A stretch of DNA of 39,545 nucleotides from Acidobacteriota bacterium (GTDB lineage: Bacteria > Acidobacteriota > Terriglobia > Terriglobales > Acidobacteriaceae): contig JAJZVZ010000023.1 of assembly GCA_021846945.1 (NCBI GenBank), positions 1 to 39,545 of the forward strand, in the 5' to 3' direction. Of this stretch, positions 1-9,102 are shown in pieces. The translations under genes and the position numbers were made by a program. Numbering within the stretch: position 1 is the first letter of the stretch; each line of letters opens with the position of its first letter. The notes under the pieces are model-generated. The model was not told the DNA's origin. It searched no databases and saw nothing but the letters and a program-made list of their open reading frames with translations.

Positions 1-1062
1 ATCGCGCTGGTTCCCGACAGCTGGAAGTACTATATGCGCCTGGCCCAGCTTGACCAGGGAGACTCCCAGAATCTGTTGGCGGCCGCGCTGAGCCATAACC
101 GCCACAATGCCGAGGCGGACATCGAGATGGGCTTGCAATATGAGGCCAACGGCGACTTTGCCCGCGCAGAACACTCCTTGCTGCAGGCGTATGCGGTTGA
201 TCATACCTACTTGCCGCGCTGGACGCTCGCCAATTACTACTTTCGCCGTGGCAACATGCCGGCGTTCTGGATCTGGGCCCGCAGCGCCGCCTCCATGCCG
301 TCCGACAATATAGGAATGCTTTTCGTGCTGTGCTGGAGGGCATCGCCGGATGCGCGGCAAATCACCGCGGCGATTGCGAACGATCAACCAAAGTTCCTTC
401 GCCAGTACCTTGGCTTTTTGGAGACAGAGGATCAGCCGGAGGAGGTGGCCGCCATCGCCAAGCGGCTGGTGCTCCAGGGCGATCCGGCCGGGAACCGTTC
501 GACGCTCCTTTCCGCTGTAAATGCGCTCGTTGATGACAATGACGCAAATGCTGCCCTGTCGCTATGGCAGATCCTCATCGAGCGCCATTGGATTGTTGCG
601 GATGAAACCATGCCAAACAATGCCGATTTTGCGCGAACGCCGCTGCCCGTCAGTTTCGACTGGTCCCTTCCGCAGGTTTCCGGCATGGATTCCTGGGCGG
701 GACAATCGGCACTGGAAGCGGAATTCTCCGGAAATGAACCGGAGAGTTGCACGATCGCTGAGCAGACAATCTCTCTTAAGCCCGGAAACTACACTCTGGT
801 CTACACCTACGAGACGATCAATATCGCTCCGGACACTGGGCTCCATTGGCAGATTGCAGAGACAGGATCGAAGTCGATTCTCACGACGTCATCCGATCTC
901 TCCAGTAACGAACTCGAAGACGCAACGCTCAAGTTTTCCGTTCCGCAGGGCGCCTCACTGCTCCGCCTGCGTCTGATCTATCAGCGCGCTTTGGGGACCG
1001 CTCACATCTCCGGTACACTCGTGGTTCGATCCGTACACATCCAGCCGCAACCTCCCTCATAA
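1..1062 (+). CDS. TPR-like protein, 5' end outside window
   Basis: The reading frame is open from base 1 and ends at a TAA at 1060-1062. The first in-frame ATG (34) lies inside continuous coding sequence, so this is the C-terminal part (353 residues) of a longer protein. The visible N-terminal half is helical and reads like tetratricopeptide repeats: an AEADIEMGLQYEANGDFARAE-type unit is followed by a second unit around the YLPRWTLANYYFRRGN stretch. From about residue 240 the character changes to alternating hydrophobic and polar residues (PGNYTLVYTYET, LLRLRLIYQR), which suggests a C-terminal beta-sandwich, possibly carbohydrate-binding. TPR proteins of this kind often act as scaffolds in envelope or polysaccharide assembly. 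No catalytic motif is seen and no exact function is claimed. The gene runs on the plus strand with no close partner inside the window. Confidence 0.6.
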   Translation: MALVPDSWKYYMRLAQLDQGDSQNLLAAALSHNRHNAEADIEMGLQYEANGDFARAEHSLLQAYAVDHTYLPRWTLANYYFRRGNMPAFWIWARSAASMPSDNIGMLFVLCWRASPDARQITAAIANDQPKFLRQYLGFLETEDQPEEVAAIAKRLVLQGDPAGNRSTLLSAVNALVDDNDANAALSLWQILIERHWIVADETMPNNADFARTPLPVSFDWSLPQVSGMDSWAGQSALEAEFSGNEPESCTIAEQTISLKPGNYTLVYTYETINIAPDTGLHWQIAETGSKSILTTSSDLSSNELEDATLKFSVPQGASLLRLRLIYQRALGTAHISGTLVVRSVHIQPQPPS

Positions 1063-1361
1063 CTTGCATGCCGTGGCTTCCTGGCCCGGTCTGCCTGCAA
1101 TAAGTGGGCTCAGGAGGCGCCTGGCAAAGCAATCGCTGGCGCTACTGCCGGTCTCCACCCCGTCAAGCCAATTGCAGGCTTGCCGGGAACTCGGCTTTGG
1201 CGACCGGCGTTCCCTTTCAGCCGGATACGAATTTATATCGCACAAGCTTCTGAGCAAATCCTAATGACGAAATTCCAGAAGCAATTGATTCGGGCCTGAT
1301 TGTCCGAACGTTCATGTCGATAAGCCTATCAGCCGGAAACCTATGACGGCTGGGGGACGAC
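1063..1361. other. Intergenic stretch, mostly featureless
   Basis: These 299 bases separate the TPR gene from the next plus-strand gene. No tRNA, riboswitch consensus or convincing ORF was seen. The only structured element is a short hairpin at its 3' end (1330-1352). Confidence 0.5.
1330..1352 (+). promoter_or_regulatory. Short hairpin abutting the Shine-Dalgarno of the 1362 gene
   Basis: CAGCCG (1330-1335) pairs perfectly with CGGCTG (1347-1352) around an 11-nt loop. Its 3' arm runs directly into the G-rich Shine-Dalgarno-like GGGGGA (1352-1357), 4 nt before the ATG. The hairpin could therefore affect access of ribosomes. There is no T-run, so it is not an intrinsic terminator. Confidence 0.3.
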
Positions 1362-1904
1362 ATGAGAAAGATCCACGGGTGGGCGATGGGCGTCACGCTC
1401 CTGATGGGAGGATATCTGTGCGTGGCGCAGCAATCACCCATTCCATTCCAGCAACTCCAACAGGCGAAGGAAATACCCGCCAGGGAAATGGCGTCGGTGA
1501 ATGGGGCCGCCAACAATCTCCCGCCTGCCGCACGATCCGCAATGGCTGCCTCGGTATCCTCTTCTTCTTCCGCGCGCGCGGCGTTCTATCGCGCGCCGGC
1601 CGCGACCGGTGCGCACAAGCTGGGCATCAGTTATTTCCTGCTGAACGGGCTGCACCTGGGAATGGCGGGAGCCGACGTAGCGCTGACGCAGCATTGTATC
1701 GCCGAGCACCGTTGCCGCGAGGGAAATCCAGTGATGCCATCGTCGCTTGCAGGCAGCCTGGGTGTCGACTCGGCTCTCGTCGGCCTGGGCGCATTTATCA
1801 GTGGCCGGCTTAAGACGCAGGGTTCCGCTGCGTGGTGGGTCACCCCGGTGACGGGAATAGCGGCTCATGGCGCTGGTGTGGCAACCGGGCTCGCGCACCA
1901 GTAA
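1362..1904 (+). CDS. Small predicted membrane protein, DUF5658-like
   Basis: This gene encodes 180 residues of unknown function. The first 22 residues (MRKIHGW, then a hydrophobic stretch ending at YLCVAQQ) look like a signal peptide or anchor. A low-complexity Ala/Ser region (about 55-80) follows. The C-terminal half holds hydrophobic segments around 86-109, 128-149 and 158-176. The conserved-looking core is ADVALTQHC (104-112) followed by an EGNPVM turn (120-125), similar in pattern to the D..LT...G.EaNP signature of DUF5658-type membrane proteins; that link is inference. Two cysteines (112, 118) and two histidines (111, 116) lie close together in this loop. The ATG at 1362 has a G-rich SD 4 nt upstream. 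The gene has no operon partner. Confidence 0.6.
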   Translation: MRKIHGWAMGVTLLMGGYLCVAQQSPIPFQQLQQAKEIPAREMASVNGAANNLPPAARSAMAASVSSSSSARAAFYRAPAATGAHKLGISYFLLNGLHLGMAGADVALTQHCIAEHRCREGNPVMPSSLAGSLGVDSALVGLGAFISGRLKTQGSAAWWVTPVTGIAAHGAGVATGLAHQ

Positions 1905-2009
1905 CTTTGCGAAGCAATGTCCCATTTGCAGACAAGGGCGAGCGGCTGTTTGTGTGCGTGCTGTGCGCATGATCTTGACGCACAGCACGCATCTTCAGTG
2001 CGGGCTGGT

Positions 2010-3581
2010 TCACGCGTAGTAGTGAATCGGCGTGATGGTCGCCGGCGGCTCACCGATCGCGGCCATCCGCTTCAGCAGCTCCGCGCGCAGTTCGTCGGCG
2101 ATATGACGGTACTCTTCCCTTCCGACCAGGTTCACCATCTCAGCCGGATCACCGGAGATCGAGTACAGCGCGAAGTCCTGATAGTTCTTGCTGTACTCCG
2201 CATTTCCATGCTTCACGGTAGGATCAAAGGCGCAATAGCACCAGTCAGGCGTGCGAATGCCGCGGCCGCAGATCGACTGGCTGATCTGGAAGTACGCAGT
2301 GGAATCCCAGTTCTTGCGCACGTTCAGGTCCTCCGCCAGCGGCTTGAGCGGCCGCCCGCGCATACTTGCAGGCGGCGTAATGCCGGCGCCGTCGAGCAGC
2401 GTGGGCGTAAGATCGAGAAGCGTGACTACTTCATCGATGATCCGCGACTGGTTAAAGCCCGGGCCAGCGATGACAAATGGGACACGGATCGCGGAGTCGT
2501 GCGGTGAGCGCTTGTATTCTCCCAGGCGCGTGCGGAAGGTATTGCCATGATCGGAGAAGAACACGATGATGGTGTTATCCAACTGTCCGGTCCGCTCCAG
2601 CGCCGCCACCAGCGTGCCTACACAATCGTCGATGGCCTGCACGCAACCGTAATAGCCGGCAATATGGGAGCGCCAGTTTCCGGGAAGATTGCGCAGATCT
2701 TGCGGGATATATGGATTGGAATAAGACGGACGGTCGGGATGGGCAAGCCCATTCAGTTCATCCTGCTGCTGGGCTGAAAGCTGCGAACGATAGACACGCC
2801 AGGTGAAATCATCCGCATAGCGGAGCGGCGGAACAAAAGCGTCCACATCATTTTGTTGATGCGGTTCAAGCTGCGACACAAACATGAGCCACGGCTTGTC
2901 ATGCTTCTGCTCGATGACCTGCACGGCGCGCTGGGTGATGAAGTCCACGCGGTACTGGCCTTTGTAGCCAATGTTGTTTCCCTGCGAGTCCCAGTAGTTG
3001 CCCTCGTAGGGATGAGAGACGAGTTCGAGCACGTTGGCGCCTTCCCACTGATCGTCGAACCCTCCGCGCGACGGGCCGGGGGGAACCCATCCCAATTGGT
3101 GCTTGCCATTGGGGAGTTTCGTTCCCGAGACGTGCCACTTGCCGAGGAAGTGGGTCGAGTAGCCATTCTTTCCGAACTCCGTGGCCACGGTGGGCAGGCT
3201 GTGATTGAGCTCGGGACCGAGGTTCCAAACGTCGGTTTCAGTAGCATAGCGGCTGGTGAGAAAGGAAGCGCGCGAGGGCGAGCAGAGCGGCTGGTTGCTC
3301 ATGCAATGCCGGAAGCTGATGCCGCGCTGAGCCAGCGCGTCGATGTGCGGCGTGACGGTGGAAGGATTTTCGTGGTTGGCGCCGACAAAGTCGGCGCGAA
3401 ATTCGTCGGCGCAGATCATCAGCACATTCGGTCTGCGCGCAGGCGCTGGCGCATCGCTGGACGCCGCGGCCGCGGACGCCGGTTCGGCGGCCATGGTTGC
3501 AGCCGCGCCTGCTGCAACCGCAGCGCTGCGTAAAAAGTCCCGGCGCGTGGAAAGCGTATGCGGAATTGTCTTTTCACTCAT
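2010..3581 (-). CDS. Tat-exported sulfatase (formylglycine type)
   Basis: This 523-residue protein belongs to the alkaline phosphatase-like sulfatase family, which removes sulfate esters from sugars or other substrates. A twin-arginine signal begins at TRRDFLRSAAVAAG (12-25). The mature part starts with PNVLMICADE, whose Asp59 is a likely metal ligand. The motif C-S-P-S-R (100-104) carries the cysteine that a maturase converts to formylglycine. GKWH (147-150) and FSDHG (D344, H345) supply further active-site and metal residues. Length is normal. The ATG at 3581 has AGGA 9 nt upstream. It lies 102 bp downstream of a TonB receptor on the same strand, behind a LacI-type regulator, which suggests export and desulfation of a polysaccharide. 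No formylglycine-generating enzyme is in the window. The exact substrate cannot be read from sequence. Confidence 0.9.
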   Translation of the reverse strand: MSEKTIPHTLSTRRDFLRSAAVAAGAAATMAAEPASAAAASSDAPAPARRPNVLMICADEFRADFVGANHENPSTVTPHIDALAQRGISFRHCMSNQPLCSPSRASFLTSRYATETDVWNLGPELNHSLPTVATEFGKNGYSTHFLGKWHVSGTKLPNGKHQLGWVPPGPSRGGFDDQWEGANVLELVSHPYEGNYWDSQGNNIGYKGQYRVDFITQRAVQVIEQKHDKPWLMFVSQLEPHQQNDVDAFVPPLRYADDFTWRVYRSQLSAQQQDELNGLAHPDRPSYSNPYIPQDLRNLPGNWRSHIAGYYGCVQAIDDCVGTLVAALERTGQLDNTIIVFFSDHGNTFRTRLGEYKRSPHDSAIRVPFVIAGPGFNQSRIIDEVVTLLDLTPTLLDGAGITPPASMRGRPLKPLAEDLNVRKNWDSTAYFQISQSICGRGIRTPDWCYCAFDPTVKHGNAEYSKNYQDFALYSISGDPAEMVNLVGREEYRHIADELRAELLKRMAAIGEPPATITPIHYYA

Positions 3582-3598
3582 GACAGTTTTTCCTGTGA

Positions 3599-3623
3599 AT
3601 CGCGCGGCGGTAAGCCGCGCGAT
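3599..3623 (-). promoter_or_regulatory. 10-bp hairpin before the sulfatase gene
   Basis: ATCGCGCGGC (3599-3608) and GCCGCGCGAT (3614-3623) form a perfect GC-rich 10-bp stem with a 5-nt loop. It sits in the leader just upstream of the sulfatase Shine-Dalgarno on the minus strand. No T-run follows, so it fits an mRNA-stability or processing element better than a terminator. Confidence 0.5.
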
Positions 3624-3644
3624 GGTTAGCCATACAGAGAGTTG

Positions 3645-3673
3645 CGCGGAACGCCTGAAAAGTGCGTTCCGCG
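3645..3673 (-). promoter_or_regulatory. 10-bp hairpin after the TonB receptor stop codon
   Basis: CGCGGAACGC (3645-3654) and GCGTTCCGCG (3664-3673) pair perfectly around a 9-nt loop, about 10 bases after the stop codon of the TonB receptor. There is no T-run on the minus strand. A stabilising 3' structure for the receptor mRNA or partial attenuation before the sulfatase is plausible. Confidence 0.5.
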
Positions 3674-3683
3674 TGAAAGACCG

Positions 3684-6600
3684 CTAGAAGACAAACTTAG
3701 CGGAAAGCTGGATAAACCGTGCGTCAGGAGTAAAGTTCTGGAAGAAGCGCGGTCCGGTAATCAAGCCGGCCGGCGTGGCATCGTTCGAAGTGCTCGGTTG
3801 GCCAAGAGAAGGGGTGTTGAGCACGTTAAAGATATCCGCGCGAAGCTCCACGTAATCTTCCCGGAAGACCGTGATGTTTTTGAACAGCGAAGTGTTGATC
3901 CGCTCGAAGCCGGGCCCATGCACCGTATTGTAACGCCCGCCCAGATACGGCAGCGCGGCGAGCCCCATAATTCTGTTGGTGCTGATTGGGCTGCCCTTGA
4001 CTGACGCATTGGGAAATGCCAGGGGTGGATTGTCAAAGGCGCAGGGGTTATACCAGTGCAGCTTGTTGCGCGTGCTGGAGGCGCAACTGATCGCTGGGTT
4101 GCTCGGATCCGGCGAACCGCCTGATGCAAATGGATCGCGTACCCGGATTGCATTGGCTCCGCCTCCATTCGGCCCGGCCGGTCCAAGATCCGTGCCCACG
4201 CTGAAAGGGAAACCCGTCTGCGCCGTAAATTGCAGGTCATCCGTCCACCCGCCGACGATCGCATTGAGCACGCCGCCGTGTGAAAGGAACCGCTTGCCCT
4301 GACCAAAAGGAAGCACATAATAGCCGTTGAAGGTCACGCGGTTGCGAACGTCCGCCTGCGAGTCGGTGTAATCGTTGAGCATGCCGATCAGATTAATGGC
4401 GCGATAGCCGATTCCTCCCAACGGCTGGCTGGCATCGTCCATCGCATGCGCCCATGTGTAGGTTCCAAGGAAGCTCAGCCCATTTGCATAACGCTTCTGG
4501 ATCGTAGCCTGCAAGGCGTTGTATGTCGAGGCGCCTTCGTACAGGTTCATTCCCGCGCCGCCAAAGGCAGGATAGGGTTCCACCGTCTGTGTATTGATGC
4601 GCGGATCAATCAGCGCCTCAGGTGAATTGAGATCCACATTGACCACCAGGTGCCGCGTCTCATTGCCAACATAGGAGAGAGTTGCCACGAGGTTGTTGGT
4701 GAGCGAGTGCTCCAAGGCAAGGTTATACGACTGGGTATACGTGGTCTTGATGGTGGGTTGCGAGCCGTTAAAACCCGGCTTTTGAATATCGTTCAGCAAG
4801 CCCACTGAAAGGATGGATGTGAAACCACTGTCCAGGCTAATGCCGTCTGTGGTGCAGTTGCCCGGCGCGCAGGTGTTACCGCGCGGGAAGTTGGCCTGGA
4901 ACTGAAAGGGATAGTTCTGCATGGTTTCCGGACCGCCGGTATTTTCCGGACCGGAAAAGAAGAGGCCATATCCGCCGCGCAGCACCGTAGCTGAATCGAA
5001 GCTGTAGGCAAAGCCGATACGCGGCGCAAAGTTGGTTTGCTGCGCGTTCACCAGACTCCTATTGCCGCTGTATTGGATTGGTACGTTATTGGCGGCCATC
5101 AGGTTCACGAAATTAGGTGACAACTGGATGTTCTGCTGGGACTTGGTGTACGTCAGTGTCGCGGTAGCCTGGCCGGGCCCTTGCGGATGTATATCGAAGT
5201 TGGCGTAGAGGCCACCTACTTCTGTCACTGGCTGGAAGTTGTCATAGCGCATGCCGAGATTCAGCGTCAGTTTGCGGGTCGCCCGCCAGTCATCCTGTAT
5301 ATAAGCGCCGCGGGTCCAGTGGAAGAAATCCAGCTGATGATACTCTGGCACGGTTGCCGAGTTCATCTGATCCAACATGAGATCGGCAGCGCCGTAACCG
5401 GTGAACGACTTGCCAGGCTTGGAAGTAAAGAATCCTGTGTAGTGATAGGTCCCGCGGCCATTCGGAGGCGAGAAGAACGGGAAGCGAACGCTCTGCAGCA
5501 GCACGCCGAACTTCAGCGAATGATTTCCGATGATCTTCGTGACGTTATCGAGGAACTCATATACATCCTCAGCCTTGTGGTTCGGATAAAACCCAGGCTG
5601 CCCGAAGGTTGAGAGACCCGAGGCCGAGACAAGCGGTAAGCCGCCGCCCAGCGGCCCGCCACCCGGCACGCCGCCCATGCCCAGCGAAGTAGCCAGGTTG
5701 GTGTCATTAAACACCGCCTGCCGGAACTGGAAGTTGCCATAGTTGTAGCCGAAGCGGAACTCATTGACCAGCGTTGGAGAAAACAGATGCGTCTCGCTGA
5801 AGGCAATGTTCCCGGAGAGATCAGAGATATTGCCATCGTTACCGTAGCTGCCGCCATCGAGCACCGGCCCTAACGGAGAAGGATAGTTGCTGCGAACGTT
5901 CAGATAGCTGAACCGCGCAAACATCTGGTCTTTGGCGCTGAGGTTCCAGTCCATGCGCGTGCCCCACTGCCAGGAGTTCGATACGGCGTTGGTGTTGTTT
6001 ACATAGTTGTCGTAGAGCTTGCCGCCGTTCGCATTCGGCAACGGAAAGAGATTCACCAACGTCTTCGCAACGGTGTTGACGGTGCCGGGACAGATCACAT
6101 TCTGCTGTGCATTGCATTCGAGCAACTGTGTTCCCGCGCTGCCCGGCTGATAGAGCGTAACCGGCACGCCTGACGCGTTCAGAGCTGGGTTGAGAAGTTC
6201 GGAGAAATCACCCTTGCGCATTAGCGCGGTAGGAACCGAGCTTGTAAATGTTTGTCCGAAGACGATGCGGTTGGCTTCGGCATAGCCGAAAAAGAATAAC
6301 TTGTCTTTGATAATCGGGTTGCCCAGCGTGGCGCCAAACTGATTCTCGTGATATGCGGGAATGGTAAGTGCATTCCAATTCTGGGCATCCAGGCTGGTGT
6401 TGCGCACATACTCCCACAGATCGCCGTGCAGTTGATTAGTGCCGGCTTTGATGCTCGTGTTCATGACCGCGCCGGCCGAGTGGCCCAACTCTGCGCTGTA
6501 GTCGCTGGTCTGCACTTTGAACTCCGCCAGTGCGTCCGGCGGCGGATTCACCACGAAGCTGGATCCGTTCAGAAAGTCAGGCACAGCCGTATTGTTGTCG

Positions 6601-7217
6601 ATACCGTCCAGAATAAAGTTGTTCTGCGTGGGACGCTGTCCGTTGGCCGTAAAGTCGCCAGTGCCCTGTCCTCTGCCTCCTATGCCCGACACAACCCCGG
6701 CCGCCAGTTGCGCCACATACACCGCGTTACGCCCATTCAGCGGCATGTTGTTGATCGTCTGCGTGCTCATGACCTGGCCCACGGAGCCAGACTCGGTTTG
6801 CAGCAGCGGTGGCGCCGTTGAGACCGTCACCGTCTGTGATACATTGCCCAGACGCAGCGTCAGCGGGACGTTCACCCGCGCCTGCACGTCCACATGGATA
6901 TGCTCCTGCTTCGTCGCCGAGAAACCCGGAGCCACCGCGCTCACCGAGTAGTTGCCGATCTTGATCGGCGAGAAGATATAGACACCGGTCGAGCTGCTCT
7001 TCGCCTTCAGTGTCAGGCCCGTATCGGCGCTGGTCAGTGTTACATCGGCATTCGGAATCACGGCTCCCGACGCGTCCTGAACCACGCCACTGATGCTTCC
7101 CTGGTCCGCCTGGCCGAAAACATATCTCGGCGTAAGCAGGTACGTACAGAACAAGGCCGCCAGCAGCAGAATTCTGCTCAGGCGTGAAATCGTTAACAAT
7201 TGATTCATCTGGGTCAC
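3684..7217 (-). CDS. TonB-dependent receptor, Oar-like, with carboxypeptidase-regulatory-like N-domain
   Basis: This 1,177-residue outer-membrane protein has a signal peptide (about 1-36, ending VFG-QA), a carboxypeptidase-regulatory-like beta-sandwich (about 39-125, beginning GSISGVVQDASGAVIPNADV), and a plug region containing NMPLNGRN (157-163). A long beta-barrel follows and ends in the outer-membrane signature FIQLSAKFVF. Receptors of this type are abundant in Acidobacteria and are thought to bind polysaccharides or peptides at the surface. The start is taken as GTG at 7217, because a perfect AGGAGG (7225-7230) lies 7 nt upstream; the ATG three codons later would be 16 nt from it. It is upstream of the sulfatase on the same strand and downstream of a LacI-type gene, so co-regulation is likely. 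The ligand is unknown. Confidence 0.9.
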   Translation of the reverse strand: MTQMNQLLTISRLSRILLLAALFCTYLLTPRYVFGQADQGSISGVVQDASGAVIPNADVTLTSADTGLTLKAKSSSTGVYIFSPIKIGNYSVSAVAPGFSATKQEHIHVDVQARVNVPLTLRLGNVSQTVTVSTAPPLLQTESGSVGQVMSTQTINNMPLNGRNAVYVAQLAAGVVSGIGGRGQGTGDFTANGQRPTQNNFILDGIDNNTAVPDFLNGSSFVVNPPPDALAEFKVQTSDYSAELGHSAGAVMNTSIKAGTNQLHGDLWEYVRNTSLDAQNWNALTIPAYHENQFGATLGNPIIKDKLFFFGYAEANRIVFGQTFTSSVPTALMRKGDFSELLNPALNASGVPVTLYQPGSAGTQLLECNAQQNVICPGTVNTVAKTLVNLFPLPNANGGKLYDNYVNNTNAVSNSWQWGTRMDWNLSAKDQMFARFSYLNVRSNYPSPLGPVLDGGSYGNDGNISDLSGNIAFSETHLFSPTLVNEFRFGYNYGNFQFRQAVFNDTNLATSLGMGGVPGGGPLGGGLPLVSASGLSTFGQPGFYPNHKAEDVYEFLDNVTKIIGNHSLKFGVLLQSVRFPFFSPPNGRGTYHYTGFFTSKPGKSFTGYGAADLMLDQMNSATVPEYHQLDFFHWTRGAYIQDDWRATRKLTLNLGMRYDNFQPVTEVGGLYANFDIHPQGPGQATATLTYTKSQQNIQLSPNFVNLMAANNVPIQYSGNRSLVNAQQTNFAPRIGFAYSFDSATVLRGGYGLFFSGPENTGGPETMQNYPFQFQANFPRGNTCAPGNCTTDGISLDSGFTSILSVGLLNDIQKPGFNGSQPTIKTTYTQSYNLALEHSLTNNLVATLSYVGNETRHLVVNVDLNSPEALIDPRINTQTVEPYPAFGGAGMNLYEGASTYNALQATIQKRYANGLSFLGTYTWAHAMDDASQPLGGIGYRAINLIGMLNDYTDSQADVRNRVTFNGYYVLPFGQGKRFLSHGGVLNAIVGGWTDDLQFTAQTGFPFSVGTDLGPAGPNGGGANAIRVRDPFASGGSPDPSNPAISCASSTRNKLHWYNPCAFDNPPLAFPNASVKGSPISTNRIMGLAALPYLGGRYNTVHGPGFERINTSLFKNITVFREDYVELRADIFNVLNTPSLGQPSTSNDATPAGLITGPRFFQNFTPDARFIQLSAKFVF

Positions 7218-7846
7218 GAATTGTCCTCCTAAATTTGTCCTATGCCTGACTTGACCCCAGGCGCGCTCTACTGACAGAGCAAACCATCATGCCGCGTCGT
7301 TGACGCTTTACGCTCTCTCAACTCGCCGGAAGGTATCCGGCCAATACCGATGATTCCGCCGTCTCGCTCCGATAAGCTTTGAGTATTCCCGCGAATCCAA
7401 AACAGAAGACCATAGCGCCAACTGCTTCGCGGTTAGCGAAGAAGTTGTGCTTGGAGACAATGGAGAGGTGGACACCTCTATCAGGAATTCATAACTGCAA
7501 ATCGCGAGTGTAACCCCTCAACAGAGGAGACCTCCACTCCCGCATCGCGGTTCGCCGAAGCGCAGTGCGCATCAAACCTGCCAAGTATGACCTCATTGCA
7601 ATCGTTTCCACGTTGCTTTGAATATTCTTTTAACACTCCTTGCGGCGGGCGGCAACGATTACGCAAAATACCCTAGCCCCGCGCTGAAAGACTTGTCAAG
7701 GAAAATCTTGGACCCAAAGAAAGGGACTGGCGTTGCAAGAAAAGAATGTCTGTGCGGGTCGACAGGAAAATTGCGTGTGCCTGTCCTCTCGATATCTGCG
7801 CAAATCCATTCATCCCTGACCGCAGAGATGGCGATGCCGCAGCCGG
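7218..7846. other. Long regulatory region between LacI-type gene and TonB receptor
   Basis: These 629 bases hold no convincing gene. The short ORFs here lack Shine-Dalgarno sequences and family signatures. The region carries a LacI-family operator-like sequence (7597-7610) and must contain the receptor's promoter and a leader of up to about 380 nt. No clear -35/-10 pair could be assigned. Confidence 0.5.
7597..7610. promoter_or_regulatory. LacI-family operator candidate
   Basis: The sequence TGCAATCGTTTCCA matches the generic LacI/GalR-family half-site pattern TGnAAnCGnTTnCA at all ten fixed positions, with the central CpG expected for this family. It lies 380 bp upstream of the TonB receptor start and downstream of the LacI-type gene's stop. 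That placement makes it a natural target for the regulator next door. Confidence 0.6.
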
Positions 7847-8935
7847 CTATTCCCTCATCGCGGTTTTGCCCGCCTGCTCCGCGGACTTGCGCAGATAGAG
7901 TTCGAGATTGCTTTTCATGACCAACTGCGGGATCACTCCAATGCATGAAGGCGGCGCTATGCTTTCCATCAGGTACTGGTACATCGCGCGAATGGCCAGG
8001 CTGCCCTGCATCTCCGGGCACTGATAGATGGTCGCCCTGACGGCGCCGTCCCGCAGATACGGTACTAATTCAGGGAAAAGATCCGTTGTCACAACCGGGA
8101 TCGCATACAGGCGGTCTTCCTTGCGCAACGCCTGCAGGACGGGAATGGAGTTGGCGCTTGTCACGTACATACCTCCGATCTGCGGTGTCTCTCTTAGACA
8201 GCGCAGAGCGCCCTTAAATGCCTGCTCCGGATCGTCGCGCGTTTCGATCAGGGTTACGGAGCGGTTTGCATCCGTTCGCGCCAGCATTTCCATGAAGCCC
8301 CGCACTTTTTCCGTCTGATTTAGATTTTCCAGATCTCCAGCCATAACCACGACGTGTCCCCGCTTTCGCATGCTTGCCGCGAGAACCTCGGCGGCCATGC
8401 AGCCGCCGTAATACGGATGCGGCGTGACCGCGGTCAGACGGCCGGATTCAGGAGAATCCGTTGAAACACAGATCACCGGAATCGCTCTTTCTCTTGCCTT
8501 CTTCACCAGGCGCGCCATCTGCGTGGTGTTTGGCGGAACAGCGATGATGCCATGCACGCCCGCTTCCAACGCAGAGCGAAGGCTGGCCTGTGCTCTGCCC
8601 GGATTGCGCGTATAACGATGAAACTCCACCTCCAGCACTGAGCGGAACGGAGACGCGGCCTCTTCAATTCCTGCCCGCAGCGAGTCAAAGAACGCAGCAA
8701 TGGTCGTGGGGAGATGCACGGAGACGCGAAAGTGACGGTTAAGCCTTAAATTGCGCGCGGTAAGGTTGGGCTGGTACTTCTGCTCCTCTGCCATGCGCAG
8801 CACGCGTTCGCGGGTTGCCTGGCTGACCCGACCCTGGTTGTGCAGCGCCCGGTGAACCGTGGCGACCGAAATATCCAACGCCTCGGCGATGGCGCGAATA
8901 CCTGATGCGGGTTTGATGATTGTGCGCTTGGGCAT
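7847..8935 (-). CDS. LacI-family transcriptional regulator
   Basis: This gene encodes 362 residues: an N-terminal helix-turn-helix (IRAIAEALDISVATVHRALHN, about 13-33), a hinge helix (QPNLTARNL, about 55-63) and a type-1 periplasmic-binding-protein-like sugar-sensing domain. Such proteins bind a palindromic operator and release it, or bind it, when a sugar is present. A 12-codon extension beginning with TTG (8971) is possible, but a perfect TATAAT (8977-8982) just before it would place the transcription start at about 8970. The ATG at 8935 (MPKRTIIKPASG) is therefore preferred. It is the first gene of a minus-strand cluster with the TonB receptor and sulfatase and probably controls them. The effector is unknown. 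Confidence 0.88.
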   Translation of the reverse strand: MPKRTIIKPASGIRAIAEALDISVATVHRALHNQGRVSQATRERVLRMAEEQKYQPNLTARNLRLNRHFRVSVHLPTTIAAFFDSLRAGIEEAASPFRSVLEVEFHRYTRNPGRAQASLRSALEAGVHGIIAVPPNTTQMARLVKKARERAIPVICVSTDSPESGRLTAVTPHPYYGGCMAAEVLAASMRKRGHVVVMAGDLENLNQTEKVRGFMEMLARTDANRSVTLIETRDDPEQAFKGALRCLRETPQIGGMYVTSANSIPVLQALRKEDRLYAIPVVTTDLFPELVPYLRDGAVRATIYQCPEMQGSLAIRAMYQYLMESIAPPSCIGVIPQLVMKSNLELYLRKSAEQAGKTAMRE

Positions 8936-8976
8936 AGGACGATGAGGCCGTTCAGACGAGGACAGGCGCAACGTGG

Positions 8977-8982
8977 ATTATA
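8977..8982 (-). promoter_or_regulatory. -10 hexamer of the LacI-type gene
   Basis: The minus strand reads TATAAT exactly. A transcription start about 7 nt downstream would give a leader of about 35 nt before the ATG at 8935. No good -35 hexamer is seen; TTGGAT lies 19 nt upstream. Confidence 0.5.
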
Positions 8983-9102
8983 AGCATATTTATGGAGGGC
9001 AATCCAAGTGAAATTTTCTGCCTGGGTCATCTTGTGTAGATGATAGGAAGAGTTTTTTTGAAATCTATGGCTTGATCTGGCGGGGGCGTGTCGAAACCCA
9101 CG

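Noticed and set aside
8936-8971. TTG start adding 12 residues to the LacI-type regulator
   Set aside because: The TATAAT hexamer ends only 5 nt before it, so the transcript would begin at about this codon; leaderless TTG starts are very unlikely.
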